A stretch of DNA of 64,000 bases, from positions 1-64,000 of the forward strand of contig JANMYQ010000054.1 of NCBI GenBank assembly GCA_031382215.1. The letters are read 5' to 3'. The stretch comes from LGRD01 sp031382215 (GTDB lineage: Bacteria; Pseudomonadota; Gammaproteobacteria; Burkholderiales; Burkholderiaceae_C). A program made the translations under genes and the position numbers. This document shows, in pieces, positions 29,061 through 37,591 of the stretch. Each line of letters begins with the position of its first letter. Positions within the stretch are counted from its first letter, which is position 1. Under the pieces are notes generated by a model that saw only the letters and a program-made list of their open reading frames with translations, ran no database searches and was not told where the DNA came from.

Positions 29061-30056
29061 TCAAGCTTTGGCCAACACCTCGGGGTTCAGCGCCGTTGGC
29101 GGCTTGCCGGCGTTCGGCCCCACGCCGAGCGCGGCGAGCAGGTTGTCCATCGCCAGCTCGGCCATCGCGCGCCGGGTTGGAATGCTGGCGCTGGCGATGT
29201 GCGGCGTGAGCACCACGTTGGGCACGCGCAGCAGATCGGGGTGCACCGCCGGCTCGCCCTCGAACACATCGAGCCCGGCGGCAGCAATGCGTCGAGCGCG
29301 CAGCGCTGCGGCCAGCGCCACATCGTCCACCACGCCGCCGCGGGCGATGTTGGTGAGCGTGGCGCTGCGCTTCATCAAGCCCAGTTCGAGCGCGCCGACG
29401 AGGTGGTGCGACGCCGCGCTGTACGGCACCACGATCACCAGGTGGTCGGACTCGCGCAGCAGCGTGGTCTTGTCAGTCCAGCGCGCGCCGAGCTGGGCCT
29501 CGATCGCTGCGTCGAGCCGCGAGCGGTTGTGGTACAGCACCTTCATGCCGAAGCCGAGCGCGCCGCGCCGCGCAATCGCCTGGCCGATGCGGCCCATGCC
29601 GAGCACGCCCAGGGTGGCACCGTGCACGTCGGCGCCGGCGAACATGTCGAAGCTCCACTTCGTCCACTCGCCGCGGCGCAAAAAATGTTCGCTCTCGGTG
29701 ATGCGGCGCGCGGTGGCCATCATCAGCGCGAAGCCGAAGTCGGCGGTGGTTTCGGTCAGCACGTCGGGTGCGTTGCTGACCAACACGCCGCGGGCGGTGC
29801 AGGCCGGAACGTTGATGTTGTTGTAGCCCACCGCCATGCTGCACACGGCACGCAACTCGGGGCATGCGGCCAGCAGCGGCTCGTCGATCTTCTCGGCGCC
29901 GGTGACAAACACACCGGCCTTGCCCTGCAGGCGGCGGATCAGCTCGGGCTGCGGCCAGACCTCGTCGCTGTCATTGGTCTCGACGTCGAAGTGCTCGCGC
30001 AGCCGCGCAACCGACTCGGGGAACACCGCCCGCGCGGCCAAGACTTGAAGTTTCAT
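29061..30056 (-). CDS. D-2-hydroxyacid dehydrogenase (glyoxylate/hydroxypyruvate/2-ketogluconate reductase type)
   Basis: A 331-residue NAD(P)-dependent enzyme: the nucleotide motif GVLGMGRIGQAIA lies in the middle, the catalytic Arg region is NIARGGVVDD, the Glu is in LDVFEGEPAVHP and the His is in LTPHIASAS. It is closest to GhrB-type reductases of glyoxylate, hydroxypyruvate or 2-ketogluconate. ATG 30056 starts MKLQVLAAR; the upstream extension is not conserved-looking. It lies 16 bp downstream of the antiporter gene. Confidence 0.88.
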   Translation of the reverse strand: MKLQVLAARAVFPESVARLREHFDVETNDSDEVWPQPELIRRLQGKAGVFVTGAEKIDEPLLAACPELRAVCSMAVGYNNINVPACTARGVLVSNAPDVLTETTADFGFALMMATARRITESEHFLRRGEWTKWSFDMFAGADVHGATLGVLGMGRIGQAIARRGALGFGMKVLYHNRSRLDAAIEAQLGARWTDKTTLLRESDHLVIVVPYSAASHHLVGALELGLMKRSATLTNIARGGVVDDVALAAALRARRIAAAGLDVFEGEPAVHPDLLRVPNVVLTPHIASASIPTRRAMAELAMDNLLAALGVGPNAGKPPTALNPEVLAKA

Positions 30057-30072
30057 CGCCAACCTCCAGGGG

Positions 30073-31314
30073 CTACTTGGCCGGCGCCACCACGGCCGGC
30101 GCCGCACTGCCGCGCGGCGTGCTGCCAGGGTGGAAGCCGATGATCGCCAGCATCACGAAAAAGCCCACCACGTAGGCCACCGCGACGAACCAGCCGTGGC
30201 GCAGCCACAGGCCGACCGAACGTGCCTCGGGGTACATGTTGGACAAGGCCACGCCGGCCGACGAGCCGAACCAGATCATCGAGCCGCCGAAGCCCACCGC
30301 GTAGGCCAGAAAGCCCCAGTCGTAGCCGCCCTGCTTGATGGCCAGCGCGGTGAGCGGGATGTTGTCGAACACTGCCGACAGGAAGCCCAGGCCGAGCGCC
30401 GATTGCCACGACGCCGCAGGCAATTTTTCCACCGGCATCATCGACGCGCACAGCACCAGCGAGAGCAGGAACACCGAGCCCTTGAACGCACCCGGCAGCA
30501 AGGACCAGTCGGGCTTGCGCAGCACGGCGGTCAGCAGCAGCGCCGCCCAAACGGCAGCGCCGAGGAACGGAAAGGTGTCCGACACCGCATTGAAGCGCGT
30601 GTTGACGAGCACGTTGACGGCCACCGCCGCCAGCAGAATGAACGCGACCACGCCGACCCTCACCCAGTCGATGTGGGCGTTGGCAGAGGCGTCTTTCTGG
30701 ATCGGCGAGTACTTGTGCTGTTGCAACGCCGCCGGGATGCCGAAGATCACCAAGGCCACGCTGGAGGCGATGTAGGCCTCGAGCACCTCCAGCGGCGAGA
30801 TGCCGGCAATCCACATCATCGTGGTGGTCGTGTCGCCCACCACGCTGCCCGCGCCGCCGGCGTTGGAGGCGGCCACGATGCCCGCCAGGTAGCCGATGTG
30901 CACCTTGCCCTTGAACACGGTGTGCGCAATCGCCCCGCCGATCATGGCTGCGGCGATGTTGTCGAGGAACCCCGACAGCACGAACACCAGCACCAGCAGC
31001 ACGAAGCCACCCTTCCAGTCGTCGGGCAGGTAGCGCGGCAGCATGGCCGGCACCTCGCTTTCTTCGAAGTGTTTGGCCAGCAGCGCAAAACCGAGCAGCA
31101 GCAACAGCAGGTTGACCAGGATCACCCACTCATGGCTCAGGTGCGCCAAGAAGCCGCCCAGGCCAGCACCGGTGACAAACGGCGACAAGAAAATCTTGTA
31201 CACCGCGATCACCACCGCACCCCCTAACGCAATCGGCAGGGTGAAGTGGTGAAACAACGCCACGCCCAGCAGCACCACGGCGAACAGAACGAACTCGACA
31301 GGAATTGCACTCAT
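30073..31314 (-). CDS. Sodium:proton antiporter-like ion transporter (NhaD/ArsB fold)
   Basis: A 413-residue protein with about 11-12 membrane segments. The two inverted-repeat motifs of the ion transporter superfamily are visible: SGFLDNIAAAMIGG in the first half and SAVFDNIPLTALAI in the second, the Asp-Asn pair being the ion-binding signature of NhaD. A citrate-transporter-family assignment is the alternative. It is followed closely by the hydroxyacid dehydrogenase and preceded by the nitroreductase gene. Confidence 0.8.
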   Translation of the reverse strand: MSAIPVEFVLFAVVLLGVALFHHFTLPIALGGAVVIAVYKIFLSPFVTGAGLGGFLAHLSHEWVILVNLLLLLLGFALLAKHFEESEVPAMLPRYLPDDWKGGFVLLVLVFVLSGFLDNIAAAMIGGAIAHTVFKGKVHIGYLAGIVAASNAGGAGSVVGDTTTTMMWIAGISPLEVLEAYIASSVALVIFGIPAALQQHKYSPIQKDASANAHIDWVRVGVVAFILLAAVAVNVLVNTRFNAVSDTFPFLGAAVWAALLLTAVLRKPDWSLLPGAFKGSVFLLSLVLCASMMPVEKLPAASWQSALGLGFLSAVFDNIPLTALAIKQGGYDWGFLAYAVGFGGSMIWFGSSAGVALSNMYPEARSVGLWLRHGWFVAVAYVVGFFVMLAIIGFHPGSTPRGSAAPAVVAPAK

Positions 31315-31323
31315 CTCGGCCTC

Positions 31324-32049
31324 TCAATCCAGAAACCGCGCAAAGCCGGCCACCGGCTCGCGCTCGGTGACCAGCGTGTTCTCGACCGCCGCCGGGTCGG
31401 CGTGGCCGAGCGCCATGCCGCACACCACCTGCTCGTTGTCCGGCGCTCCCACGTGCGCGGTGATGATGCGGTGGAACTGCATGAACGCGGCCTGCGGGCA
31501 GGTGTCCAGCCCGCGCCCGCGCGCGGCCACCATCACGCTCTGCAGGAACATGCCGTAATCAAGCCAGCTGCCCTGGCGCAGCACGCGGTCGATCGTGAAG
31601 ATCAGCCCGACCGGCGCGTCGAAGAAGTGATAGTTGCGGCCGTGCTGCGCGTGCATGCGCTCCTTGTCGGTCTTGCCGATGCCGAGCAGGCCATACAGGT
31701 CCCAGCCGACCTTGCGGCGCCGGTCAATGAAGGGCGACTTCCACTCCGTCGGGTAGTAGGCGTACTCCTCGGTGTGGGTGGCGCGCTCGACGGGGTCGTC
31801 GTAGGCCGCGCGGATCTTGCGCGACAAGCCGGTCTTGGCCTCGCCGGTCAGCACGTACACGCGCCACGGCTGGGTGTTGGTGCCCGAGGGCGCACGCGAG
31901 GCCACGGCCAGGATCTGCGCGACCGTCTCGCGCGCGACCGGCGTGGGCAGAAAGGCGCGCAGCGAGCGGCGGGTGGCTATTGCCGCGTCGACCAGCGCGA
32001 TCTGTTCTGGCGTGGGGGGCGTGGGGGGCGTCGGATTCTTGGGGCTCAC
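31324..32049 (-). CDS. Nitroreductase family flavoprotein
   Basis: A 241-residue FMN-dependent oxidoreductase. RRSLRAFLPTPV and SRAPSGTNTQPWRVYVL are the two FMN-binding motifs; GMALGHADPAA is the C-terminal one. The length with an insert containing WDLYGLLGIGKTDKERM resembles PnbA-type nitrobenzoate reductases. GTG 32049 is chosen because it overlaps the stop of the upstream gene by four bases (GTGA); ATG 32103 would overlap that gene by 58 bp. Confidence 0.85.
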   Translation of the reverse strand: MSPKNPTPPTPPTPEQIALVDAAIATRRSLRAFLPTPVARETVAQILAVASRAPSGTNTQPWRVYVLTGEAKTGLSRKIRAAYDDPVERATHTEEYAYYPTEWKSPFIDRRRKVGWDLYGLLGIGKTDKERMHAQHGRNYHFFDAPVGLIFTIDRVLRQGSWLDYGMFLQSVMVAARGRGLDTCPQAAFMQFHRIITAHVGAPDNEQVVCGMALGHADPAAVENTLVTEREPVAGFARFLD

Positions 32050-33017
32050 AGGGACCCTTGCAAAGCGGGGGTCGATCGGTTTGGGACAGCGGCATTGTTC
32101 CATTGCTGCCAGCTCTGCAACGCCTGCACGAAGGTCCCGACTTGGACCTCGACGGTGTCTTCGATGATCCGGCCATAACCGCCGCCCATCGAGATCGCCA
32201 CCGGAATGCGCCGCTCGCGCGCGGCCGCCAGCACGCGCCGGTCGCGCTCGGCCAGGCCGGCGGTGCTGAGTTTCAGGCGGCCGAGCCGGTCGCCTTCGTG
32301 CGGGTCAGCGCCGGCCAGGTAGAAGATCAGGCCGGGCGGGGCCTGCTCGTGGCGGCGCCACAGTTCCGCCAGGGCCTCGTCCAGCGCCTGCAGGTAGGGC
32401 GCGTCGGTGCAGCCGTCGGGCAGGTCCACGTCGAGATCGCTGTGCTCCTTGCGGAACGGGAAGTTGCGCGCGCCATGCATCGACAGGGTGAACACGGTCG
32501 GGTCCTCGCGAAAGATCGCGGCAGTGCCGTTGCCCTGGTGCACGTCCAGGTCGATCACCGCCACGCGCAGCAGGCTGCGACGGCTGCGGTGCCATTCGGC
32601 CTGGAGCAACCGGGCGGCCACCGCGATGTCGTTGAACACGCAGTAGCCTGAGCCCTTGTCGGCGCTGGCATGGTGGGTGCCACCGGCCAGATTGGCGGCC
32701 ACCCCCTCCTGCAACGCAGCGCGCGCCGCGGCGAGGGTGGCGCCCACCGAGCGGCGCGAGCGCTCGACCATGAAGGCGCTCCACGGAAAACCGATCTCGC
32801 GCTGCGCGGCGGCGCTGAGTTGGCCCTCGATCACCGCCGAAATGTAGGCCGGTGTGTGGGCCAGCGCCAGTTCGCCGTCGCTCGCGGCCGGGGCCTCCTT
32901 CATCACCAGCCAGTCCAAGGCGGCCAGCCGTTCGCGCAACAGCAGGTACTTGCCCATCGGGAAGCTGTGCCCCGCGGGCAAGGGCAGCGCGAAGTGGTCG
33001 GAATAGAAGGCTTGCAT
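32046..33017 (-). CDS. Histone deacetylase-like (acetoin utilisation family) hydrolase
   Basis: A 323-residue zinc hydrolase of the HDAC/AcuC/acetylpolyamine amidohydrolase superfamily. GGTHHASADKGSGYCVFND holds the active-site histidines, DLDVHQGNG the zinc Asp/His, and GADPHEGD the second zinc Asp. SMGGGYG closes the pocket. Bacterial members deacetylate acetyl-lysine proteins or small amines. It starts at ATG 33017, divergent from the phasin gene. Confidence 0.9.
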   Translation of the reverse strand: MQAFYSDHFALPLPAGHSFPMGKYLLLRERLAALDWLVMKEAPAASDGELALAHTPAYISAVIEGQLSAAAQREIGFPWSAFMVERSRRSVGATLAAARAALQEGVAANLAGGTHHASADKGSGYCVFNDIAVAARLLQAEWHRSRRSLLRVAVIDLDVHQGNGTAAIFREDPTVFTLSMHGARNFPFRKEHSDLDVDLPDGCTDAPYLQALDEALAELWRRHEQAPPGLIFYLAGADPHEGDRLGRLKLSTAGLAERDRRVLAAARERRIPVAISMGGGYGRIIEDTVEVQVGTFVQALQSWQQWNNAAVPNRSTPALQGSL

Positions 33018-33080
33018 CGTCGAGGCGGTCCGGCCGCGATTGTGCCGCCCGGCACTGTTTAGAAGCTGCCGCCTAGATTG

Positions 33081-33153
33081 TTGCGACGCAGCAAAAAGCC
33101 CTTGCAATGTCTTTCGGGCTCGTTATACTTCAGTCCATGTTGCAGTGCAGCAA
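33081..33153. promoter_or_regulatory. Twin PhaR-type operators flanking the phasin promoter
   Basis: TTGC-GACGCA-GCAA at 33081-33094 and TTGC-AGTGCA-GCAA at 33140-33153 are near-identical 14-bp sites 59 bp apart, one upstream of the -35 box and one at the expected transcription start. A further TTGCAGCAA is at 33155-33163. PhaR, the repressor of phasin genes in PHA-forming bacteria, binds TGC/GCA-rich dyads, so these are good candidates. PhaR itself is not in the window. Confidence 0.6.
33102..33129 (+). promoter_or_regulatory. Sigma-70 promoter of the phasin gene
   Basis: TTGCAA (33102-33107), a 16-bp spacer and TATACT (33124-33129) form a good vegetative promoter about 66 bp before the phasin ATG. 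Both boxes lie between the two TTGC-N6-GCAA operators. Confidence 0.65.
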
Positions 33154-33194
33154 ATTGCAGCAAAGCTTAACTTAAACCCTCTTGGAGATTGAAC

Positions 33195-33746
33195 ATGCTG
33201 ACCACCGAACAGATCCTGGCTTCCCACAAGGCCAACGTCGAAACCCTCTTCGGCCTGACCAACAAGGCGTTCGAAGGCGTCGAGAAGCTCGTCGAGCTGA
33301 ACCTGCAAGTCGCGCGCACCGCGCTGACTGAAGCCGCCGCCTCGACCAAGGCCGCCATGTCGGTGAAAGACGCGCAAGAACTGATGGCCCTGCAAGCCGG
33401 CCTGCTGCAACCCGCTGCCGAGAAGGCCGCCGCTTACAGCCGCCACCTGTATGACATCGCCGCCTCGACCGGCGCCGAAGTGACCAAGGTTGCCGAAGCC
33501 ACCACCGCCGACGCGCAGAAGAAGTTCATGGCCGTGGTCGACACCGCCGTCAAGAACGCCCCGGCCGGCAGCGAGAACGTGGTTGCCCTGGTGAAGTCGG
33601 CCGTCGCCGCTGCCAACAACGCCTTCGACGGCGTGCAAAAGCCCAGCAAGCAAGCTGCTGACGTTGCCGAAGCCAACTTCCAGGCGCTGACCTCGACCGC
33701 CGTCAAGGCCACCCAAGCCGCTGCCAAGAGCAAGCGCGCTGCCTGA
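33195..33746 (+). CDS. phaP: Phasin, polyhydroxyalkanoate granule protein
   Basis: A 183-residue, Ala-rich, helical protein of the phasin_2 family. Segments such as VETLFGLTNKAFEGVEKLVELNLQ and ELMALQAGLLQPAAEKAAAYSRHLYDIA are typical of PhaP1 proteins that coat PHB granules. The tail KSKRAA is basic. ATG 33195 has GGAG eight bases upstream (33184-33187). It is monocistronic, ending in an intrinsic terminator. Confidence 0.93.
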   Translation: MLTTEQILASHKANVETLFGLTNKAFEGVEKLVELNLQVARTALTEAAASTKAAMSVKDAQELMALQAGLLQPAAEKAAAYSRHLYDIAASTGAEVTKVAEATTADAQKKFMAVVDTAVKNAPAGSENVVALVKSAVAAANNAFDGVQKPSKQAADVAEANFQALTSTAVKATQAAAKSKRAA

Positions 33747-33870
33747 TAGAGCTCAGGGCGAACCGGGCAGGCCGCGTAATTTTTTGTTGCCGGCCTGAAC
33801 TTTTGCCGAGGCGACCCCTCTGACCGGTTCCGCAAGTGACCCTTGCGGCTCTCTGGAAGGTTGTCTCCTC

Positions 33871-33905
33871 GGTACCTTTGGTTTCTCCCTTCAAGGTACC
33901 TTTTT
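33871..33905 (+). terminator. Inverted repeat with T-run after phaP
   Basis: GGTACCTT (33871-33878) and AAGGTACC (33893-33900) form an 8-bp stem followed by TTTTT. It stands directly before a stronger terminator, so it may be an auxiliary or bidirectional signal. Confidence 0.45.
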
Positions 33906-33938
33906 CGGCCCGGTGGCAACACCGGGCCGCTGTTTTTT
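33906..33938 (+). terminator. Intrinsic terminator of phaP
   Basis: CGGCCCGGTG, a GCAA tetraloop and CACCGGGCCG make a perfect 10-bp stem, followed by CTG and six T. It lies 160 bp after the phaP stop and 14 bp before the stop of the convergent patatin-like gene. Confidence 0.85.
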
Positions 33939-33951
33939 GGGGCCGCCGCTT

Positions 33952-34923
33952 TCAGCGCGTCTTGGCGGCAAACCGGGCGCGCAGGTCTGCCAGGTTGGCC
34001 AACGCCACCGCCCGGCCCGCCTGGATCGAACGTTTGCGCGCTGCAAAGTCGGCCCCCGACACGCCGGGCAAGGCCGGCCGCAGCACCAGGTCGGCGTCAC
34101 GCAGCTCGAAGTTGTTGATGCTGCGGCCCATGATCGCGAAGGTCTGCAGCAGCATGCGCATGGCGTCGCCGGTGGCGTTGCCTTCGGGCGCGGCCGAAAT
34201 GTCGACCGCGATCACCAGCTCGGCTCCCATCTGCCTGGCAAAGCGCACCGGCACCGGGGCCACCAGCCCACCGTCCACGTACTCGCGCGCGCCGATTCGC
34301 ACCGGCTGGAACACCGCCGGCACAGCGCTGGACGCCCGCACCGCGGTGCCCACGTCGCCGCGCTGGAACAGGATCGGCTGGCCGTTTTCCAGGTCGGTGG
34401 CGACGATGCCCAGCGGCAGGGGCAATTGTTCGATGGTGCGGCCGCCGGTGTGCTCGCGCACGAATTTGGCCAGGCCCTCGCCGCGGATCAGCCCACGGCC
34501 AGGGTAGGACCAGTCGGTGAAGGCGGTTTCGTCCATTGCGTCGGCCAGGGTCGCCAGCTCGGCGCCGGTTTTGCCAGAGGCATAGAGCGCCGCCACCAAG
34601 CTGCCTGCCGAGGTGCCGACGATCAGGTCGGGCTTGAAGCCGGCCTCCTCCAGCACCTGGATCACACCGATGTGCGCAAAGCCGCGCGCCGCGCCGCCGC
34701 CGAGGGCCAGGCCGATTCGCGGCGGGCGGGGCGGAGGTTTGGGGATGTCTGGGGCCGGCGGCGGGGCAGGCGGCTCGAGCACCGGCGGCGCTTCGACCGA
34801 GCTTGGTTTAGGCGCTGTCTGGCAGGCCGCCAGGCCGGCAAGACCCGCCATTTGAACAGCGATCCAGCCGCGCCGGGTCCAGGCCGGGCCGGCCGGGGTT
34901 CGCGAAGCGTGACCGTTGCCCAT
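33952..34923 (-). CDS. Patatin-like phospholipase lipoprotein
   Basis: A 323-residue lipoprotein with lipobox LAAC at about residue 34 followed by a Pro-rich spacer. The patatin fold has the oxyanion loop LGGGAARGFAHIG, the nucleophile elbow GTSAGS and the catalytic Asp in YVDGGL. It is related to RssA/YlbK-type patatin proteins. The N-terminus has arginines (RRGW) before the hydrophobic stretch. A role in envelope lipid hydrolysis is inferred. Confidence 0.88.
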   Translation of the reverse strand: MGNGHASRTPAGPAWTRRGWIAVQMAGLAGLAACQTAPKPSSVEAPPVLEPPAPPPAPDIPKPPPRPPRIGLALGGGAARGFAHIGVIQVLEEAGFKPDLIVGTSAGSLVAALYASGKTGAELATLADAMDETAFTDWSYPGRGLIRGEGLAKFVREHTGGRTIEQLPLPLGIVATDLENGQPILFQRGDVGTAVRASSAVPAVFQPVRIGAREYVDGGLVAPVPVRFARQMGAELVIAVDISAAPEGNATGDAMRMLLQTFAIMGRSINNFELRDADLVLRPALPGVSGADFAARKRSIQAGRAVALANLADLRARFAAKTR

Positions 34924-34980
34924 CGGGGCATTCTAGGAGGCCTCGCGCACCGTCTATATTCCCCGTAGCCATAACCAACC

Positions 34981-35009
34981 AAGAAATAAGTTCTTTTCAT
35001 ACATATGAA
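34981..35009. promoter_or_regulatory. AT-rich dyads before the sulfate operon (CysB-type candidate)
   Basis: AAGAA-N5-TTCTT (34981-34995) and TTCAT-N4-ATGAA (34996-35009) abut in the only AT-rich stretch of this intergenic region, 69 bp before the first gene. Sulfate assimilation operons of Burkholderiales are activated by the LysR-type CysB/SsuR proteins at AT-rich sites like this. The match is to general form, not to a defined consensus. Confidence 0.45.
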
Positions 35010-35077
35010 GCACTCCTACAGTTCGCCTCTGCCGTGACCGGGCCGCCCGGTGTCACGGCTTCAACATCTGGAATTTC

Positions 35078-35845
35078 ATGGACCTGATTGCAGTTCTGAG
35101 CGGTTTCGGCGTGGGCGCCATCGTCGGCATGACTGGCGTGGGCGGCGGCTCGCTGATGACGCCGCTGCTGCTGTCGGTCTTCAAGCTGCACCCGGCGGTG
35201 GCGATCGGCACCGACCTGTGGTTTGCCGCCATCACCAAGATGGCGGGCTCGGTATCGCACCACCGCGCCGGGCATGTGGACTGGCGCATCACCGGCCTGT
35301 TGCTGGCGGGCAGCATTCCGGCCTCGCTGGCGACTATCGCGCTGATGCACTTCACCGGCGTCACCAAGGGCTGGGCCAGTGCCTTGACCTTTTCGCTCGG
35401 CATTGCTCTGTTGCTGACGGCGGTGACGGTGGCCTTCCGGCAGCTCTGGCACCAGGTCGGGCTGAAGCTGGAACGCTGGGTGCCGGAGCGCCGCAAGGCG
35501 TTGCTGACCGTGGTGTCGGGCCTGGTGCTGGGTGTGCTGGTGTCGCTCAGCTCCATCGGCGCGGGCGCGATCGGTGCGACCCTGATCATGCTGCTGTACC
35601 CGCGCCTGGAGTCGCACCGCGTGGTCGGCACCGACATTGCCCACGCCGTGCCGCTGACACTGGTGGCCGGCATCGGCCACGCCACCCTGGGGCACGTGAA
35701 CTGGGAACTGCTGGGCTCCTTGCTGATCGGCTCCATGCCCGGCATCTGGCTGGGCGCACAACTGACCCGCAAGATGCCGGAAAAGCTGGTGCGCACCTTG
35801 CTGTGCCTGTCGCTCGTGACCGCCGGCCTCAAGGTGATCCACTGA
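35078..35845 (+). CDS. TauE/SafE-family sulfite/sulfonate exporter-like permease
   Basis: A 255-residue membrane protein with 7-8 hydrophobic segments. The N-terminal motif GAIVGMTGVGGGSLMTPLL and the second-half SLSSIGAGAIGATLIMLLYP are the paired TauE/SafE motifs. It is the first gene of the sulfate operon, 16 bp before cysI. Transport of sulfite, sulfate or another sulfur anion is inferred from that position. Confidence 0.88.
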   Translation: MDLIAVLSGFGVGAIVGMTGVGGGSLMTPLLLSVFKLHPAVAIGTDLWFAAITKMAGSVSHHRAGHVDWRITGLLLAGSIPASLATIALMHFTGVTKGWASALTFSLGIALLLTAVTVAFRQLWHQVGLKLERWVPERRKALLTVVSGLVLGVLVSLSSIGAGAIGATLIMLLYPRLESHRVVGTDIAHAVPLTLVAGIGHATLGHVNWELLGSLLIGSMPGIWLGAQLTRKMPEKLVRTLLCLSLVTAGLKVIH

Positions 35846-35861
35846 ACACGATCCACTGACC

Positions 35862-37574
35862 ATGTACCAATACACCGCCTTCGACCGCCACTTTGTCCAC
35901 CAGCGCGCCGCGCAATACCGCGACCAGCTCGAGCGCAACCTCGCCGGCAAGCTGGGCGACGAAGAGTTCAAGCCGCTGCGGCTTCAGAACGGCTGGTACA
36001 TCCAGCGCCACGCACCGATGCTGCGCGTCGCCGTGCCCTATGGCGAGTTGAGCGCAAAACAGCTGCGCGCGCTGGCGGTGATTGCACGCGAGTACGACCG
36101 CGGTTATGGCCACTTCACGACCCGCCAGAACCTGCAATACAACTGGATCCCGCTGGTCAAGAGCGCCGAGGTGATGGACGCGCTGGCCGCAGTGGACATG
36201 CACGGCATCCAGACCAGCGGCAACTGCATCCGCAACATCACCAGCGACGGCCTGGCCGGCGTGGCCGCCGACGAGGTGGTCGACCCGCGCCCGTACTGCG
36301 AAATCATGCGCCAGTGGAGCAGCTTGCACCCGGAGTTTGCGTTCCTGCCGCGCAAGTTCAAGATCGCCGTGACCGGCGCCAAGGAAGACCGCGCCGCGAT
36401 CGGCTGGCACGACATCGGCCTGCAGATGCTGAAGAACGACGCTGGCGAGGTCGGCTTCAAGGTGCTGGTGGGCGGCGGCATGGGGCGCACGCCGATCGTC
36501 GGCACCGTGATCCGCGAATTCCTGCCATGGCAGCAGATCCTGCTGTTCATCGAGGCGATCGTGCGTGTGTACAACCGCTACGGCCGGCGCGACAACATGT
36601 ACAAGGCGCGCATCAAGATCCTCGTCAAGGCCGAAGGGCAGAAGTTCATCGACGCGGTGGCGACCGAGTTCGCGCACATCCTGAGCGACGACGTGGACGG
36701 CAGCGCGCACCTGATCCCGCAGGCCGAGCTCGACCGCGTGAGCCGGAGTTTCGAGTTGCCGGAAGGCATCTCGGCCGATGGCCGGGCGCCGTCGCCGCCG
36801 ATCGAAGACTCGCCCGCCTTCAAGCGCTGGCTGCAACGCAACGTGCACGGCCACAAGCTGCGCGGCTACCGGGCGGTGACCTTGTCGCTCAAGCGCGCCG
36901 GCATTGCCCCGGGCGACGCGACCGACGTGCAGATGGAGGCCGCCGCGGCGCTGGCTGAACGCTTCAGCCACGCCGAACTGCGTGTCACGCACGACCAGAA
37001 CCTGCTGCTGCCCTGGGTGCGCGAGAGCGACCTGGTGGCGTTGTGGAACGCCGCGCGCGACGCCGGTTTTGCGTCGCCCAACATCGGCCTGCTCAGCGAC
37101 ATGATCGCCTGCCCCGGCGGCGATTTCTGCGCGCTGGCCAACGCGCGCTCGATCCCGCTCGCGGCCGAGCTGACCGAACGGTATGCCGACCTGGACGAGC
37201 TCTACGACATCGGCGACATCGACCTGCACATCAGCGGCTGCATCAACTCCTGCGGCCACCACCACAGCGGCCACATCGGCGTGCTCGGCGTCGACAAGGA
37301 CGGCAAGGAGTGGTACCAGGTCTCGCTCGGCGGCTCCGACGGCTCATTGATCAGCGGCGCGGCCGTGCCCGGCAAGGTGATCGGGCCGTCGTTCGCGGCC
37401 GACGAGGTGGCCGATGCGATCGAGGCGGTGGTCGACACCTACCGCGCCCAGCGGGCCGCCAACGAACGCTTCATCGACACCGTCAAGCGCATTGGGCTGG
37501 AGCCGTTCAAGGCCACGGCCAACGCGGTGCGGCGCAGCACGGCCCAGGCCGCCCAATCGGCCCACGCGGCCTGA
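35862..37574 (+). CDS. cysI: Sulfite reductase hemoprotein (nitrite/sulfite reductase)
   Basis: A 570-residue siroheme enzyme reducing sulfite to sulfide. The [4Fe-4S]-siroheme ligands are C417, C423 (CPGGDFC), C460 and C464 (CINSC). The N-terminal half has the family segments GHFTTRQNLQYNW and SGNCIRNIT. Its length and sequence fit the ferredoxin- or NADPH-linked CysI common in betaproteobacteria. It is followed 17 bp later by DUF934, its usual companion. Confidence 0.93.
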   Translation: MYQYTAFDRHFVHQRAAQYRDQLERNLAGKLGDEEFKPLRLQNGWYIQRHAPMLRVAVPYGELSAKQLRALAVIAREYDRGYGHFTTRQNLQYNWIPLVKSAEVMDALAAVDMHGIQTSGNCIRNITSDGLAGVAADEVVDPRPYCEIMRQWSSLHPEFAFLPRKFKIAVTGAKEDRAAIGWHDIGLQMLKNDAGEVGFKVLVGGGMGRTPIVGTVIREFLPWQQILLFIEAIVRVYNRYGRRDNMYKARIKILVKAEGQKFIDAVATEFAHILSDDVDGSAHLIPQAELDRVSRSFELPEGISADGRAPSPPIEDSPAFKRWLQRNVHGHKLRGYRAVTLSLKRAGIAPGDATDVQMEAAAALAERFSHAELRVTHDQNLLLPWVRESDLVALWNAARDAGFASPNIGLLSDMIACPGGDFCALANARSIPLAAELTERYADLDELYDIGDIDLHISGCINSCGHHHSGHIGVLGVDKDGKEWYQVSLGGSDGSLISGAAVPGKVIGPSFAADEVADAIEAVVDTYRAQRAANERFIDTVKRIGLEPFKATANAVRRSTAQAAQSAHAA

Positions 37575-37591
37575 CCGGGAAGGAACAGATC

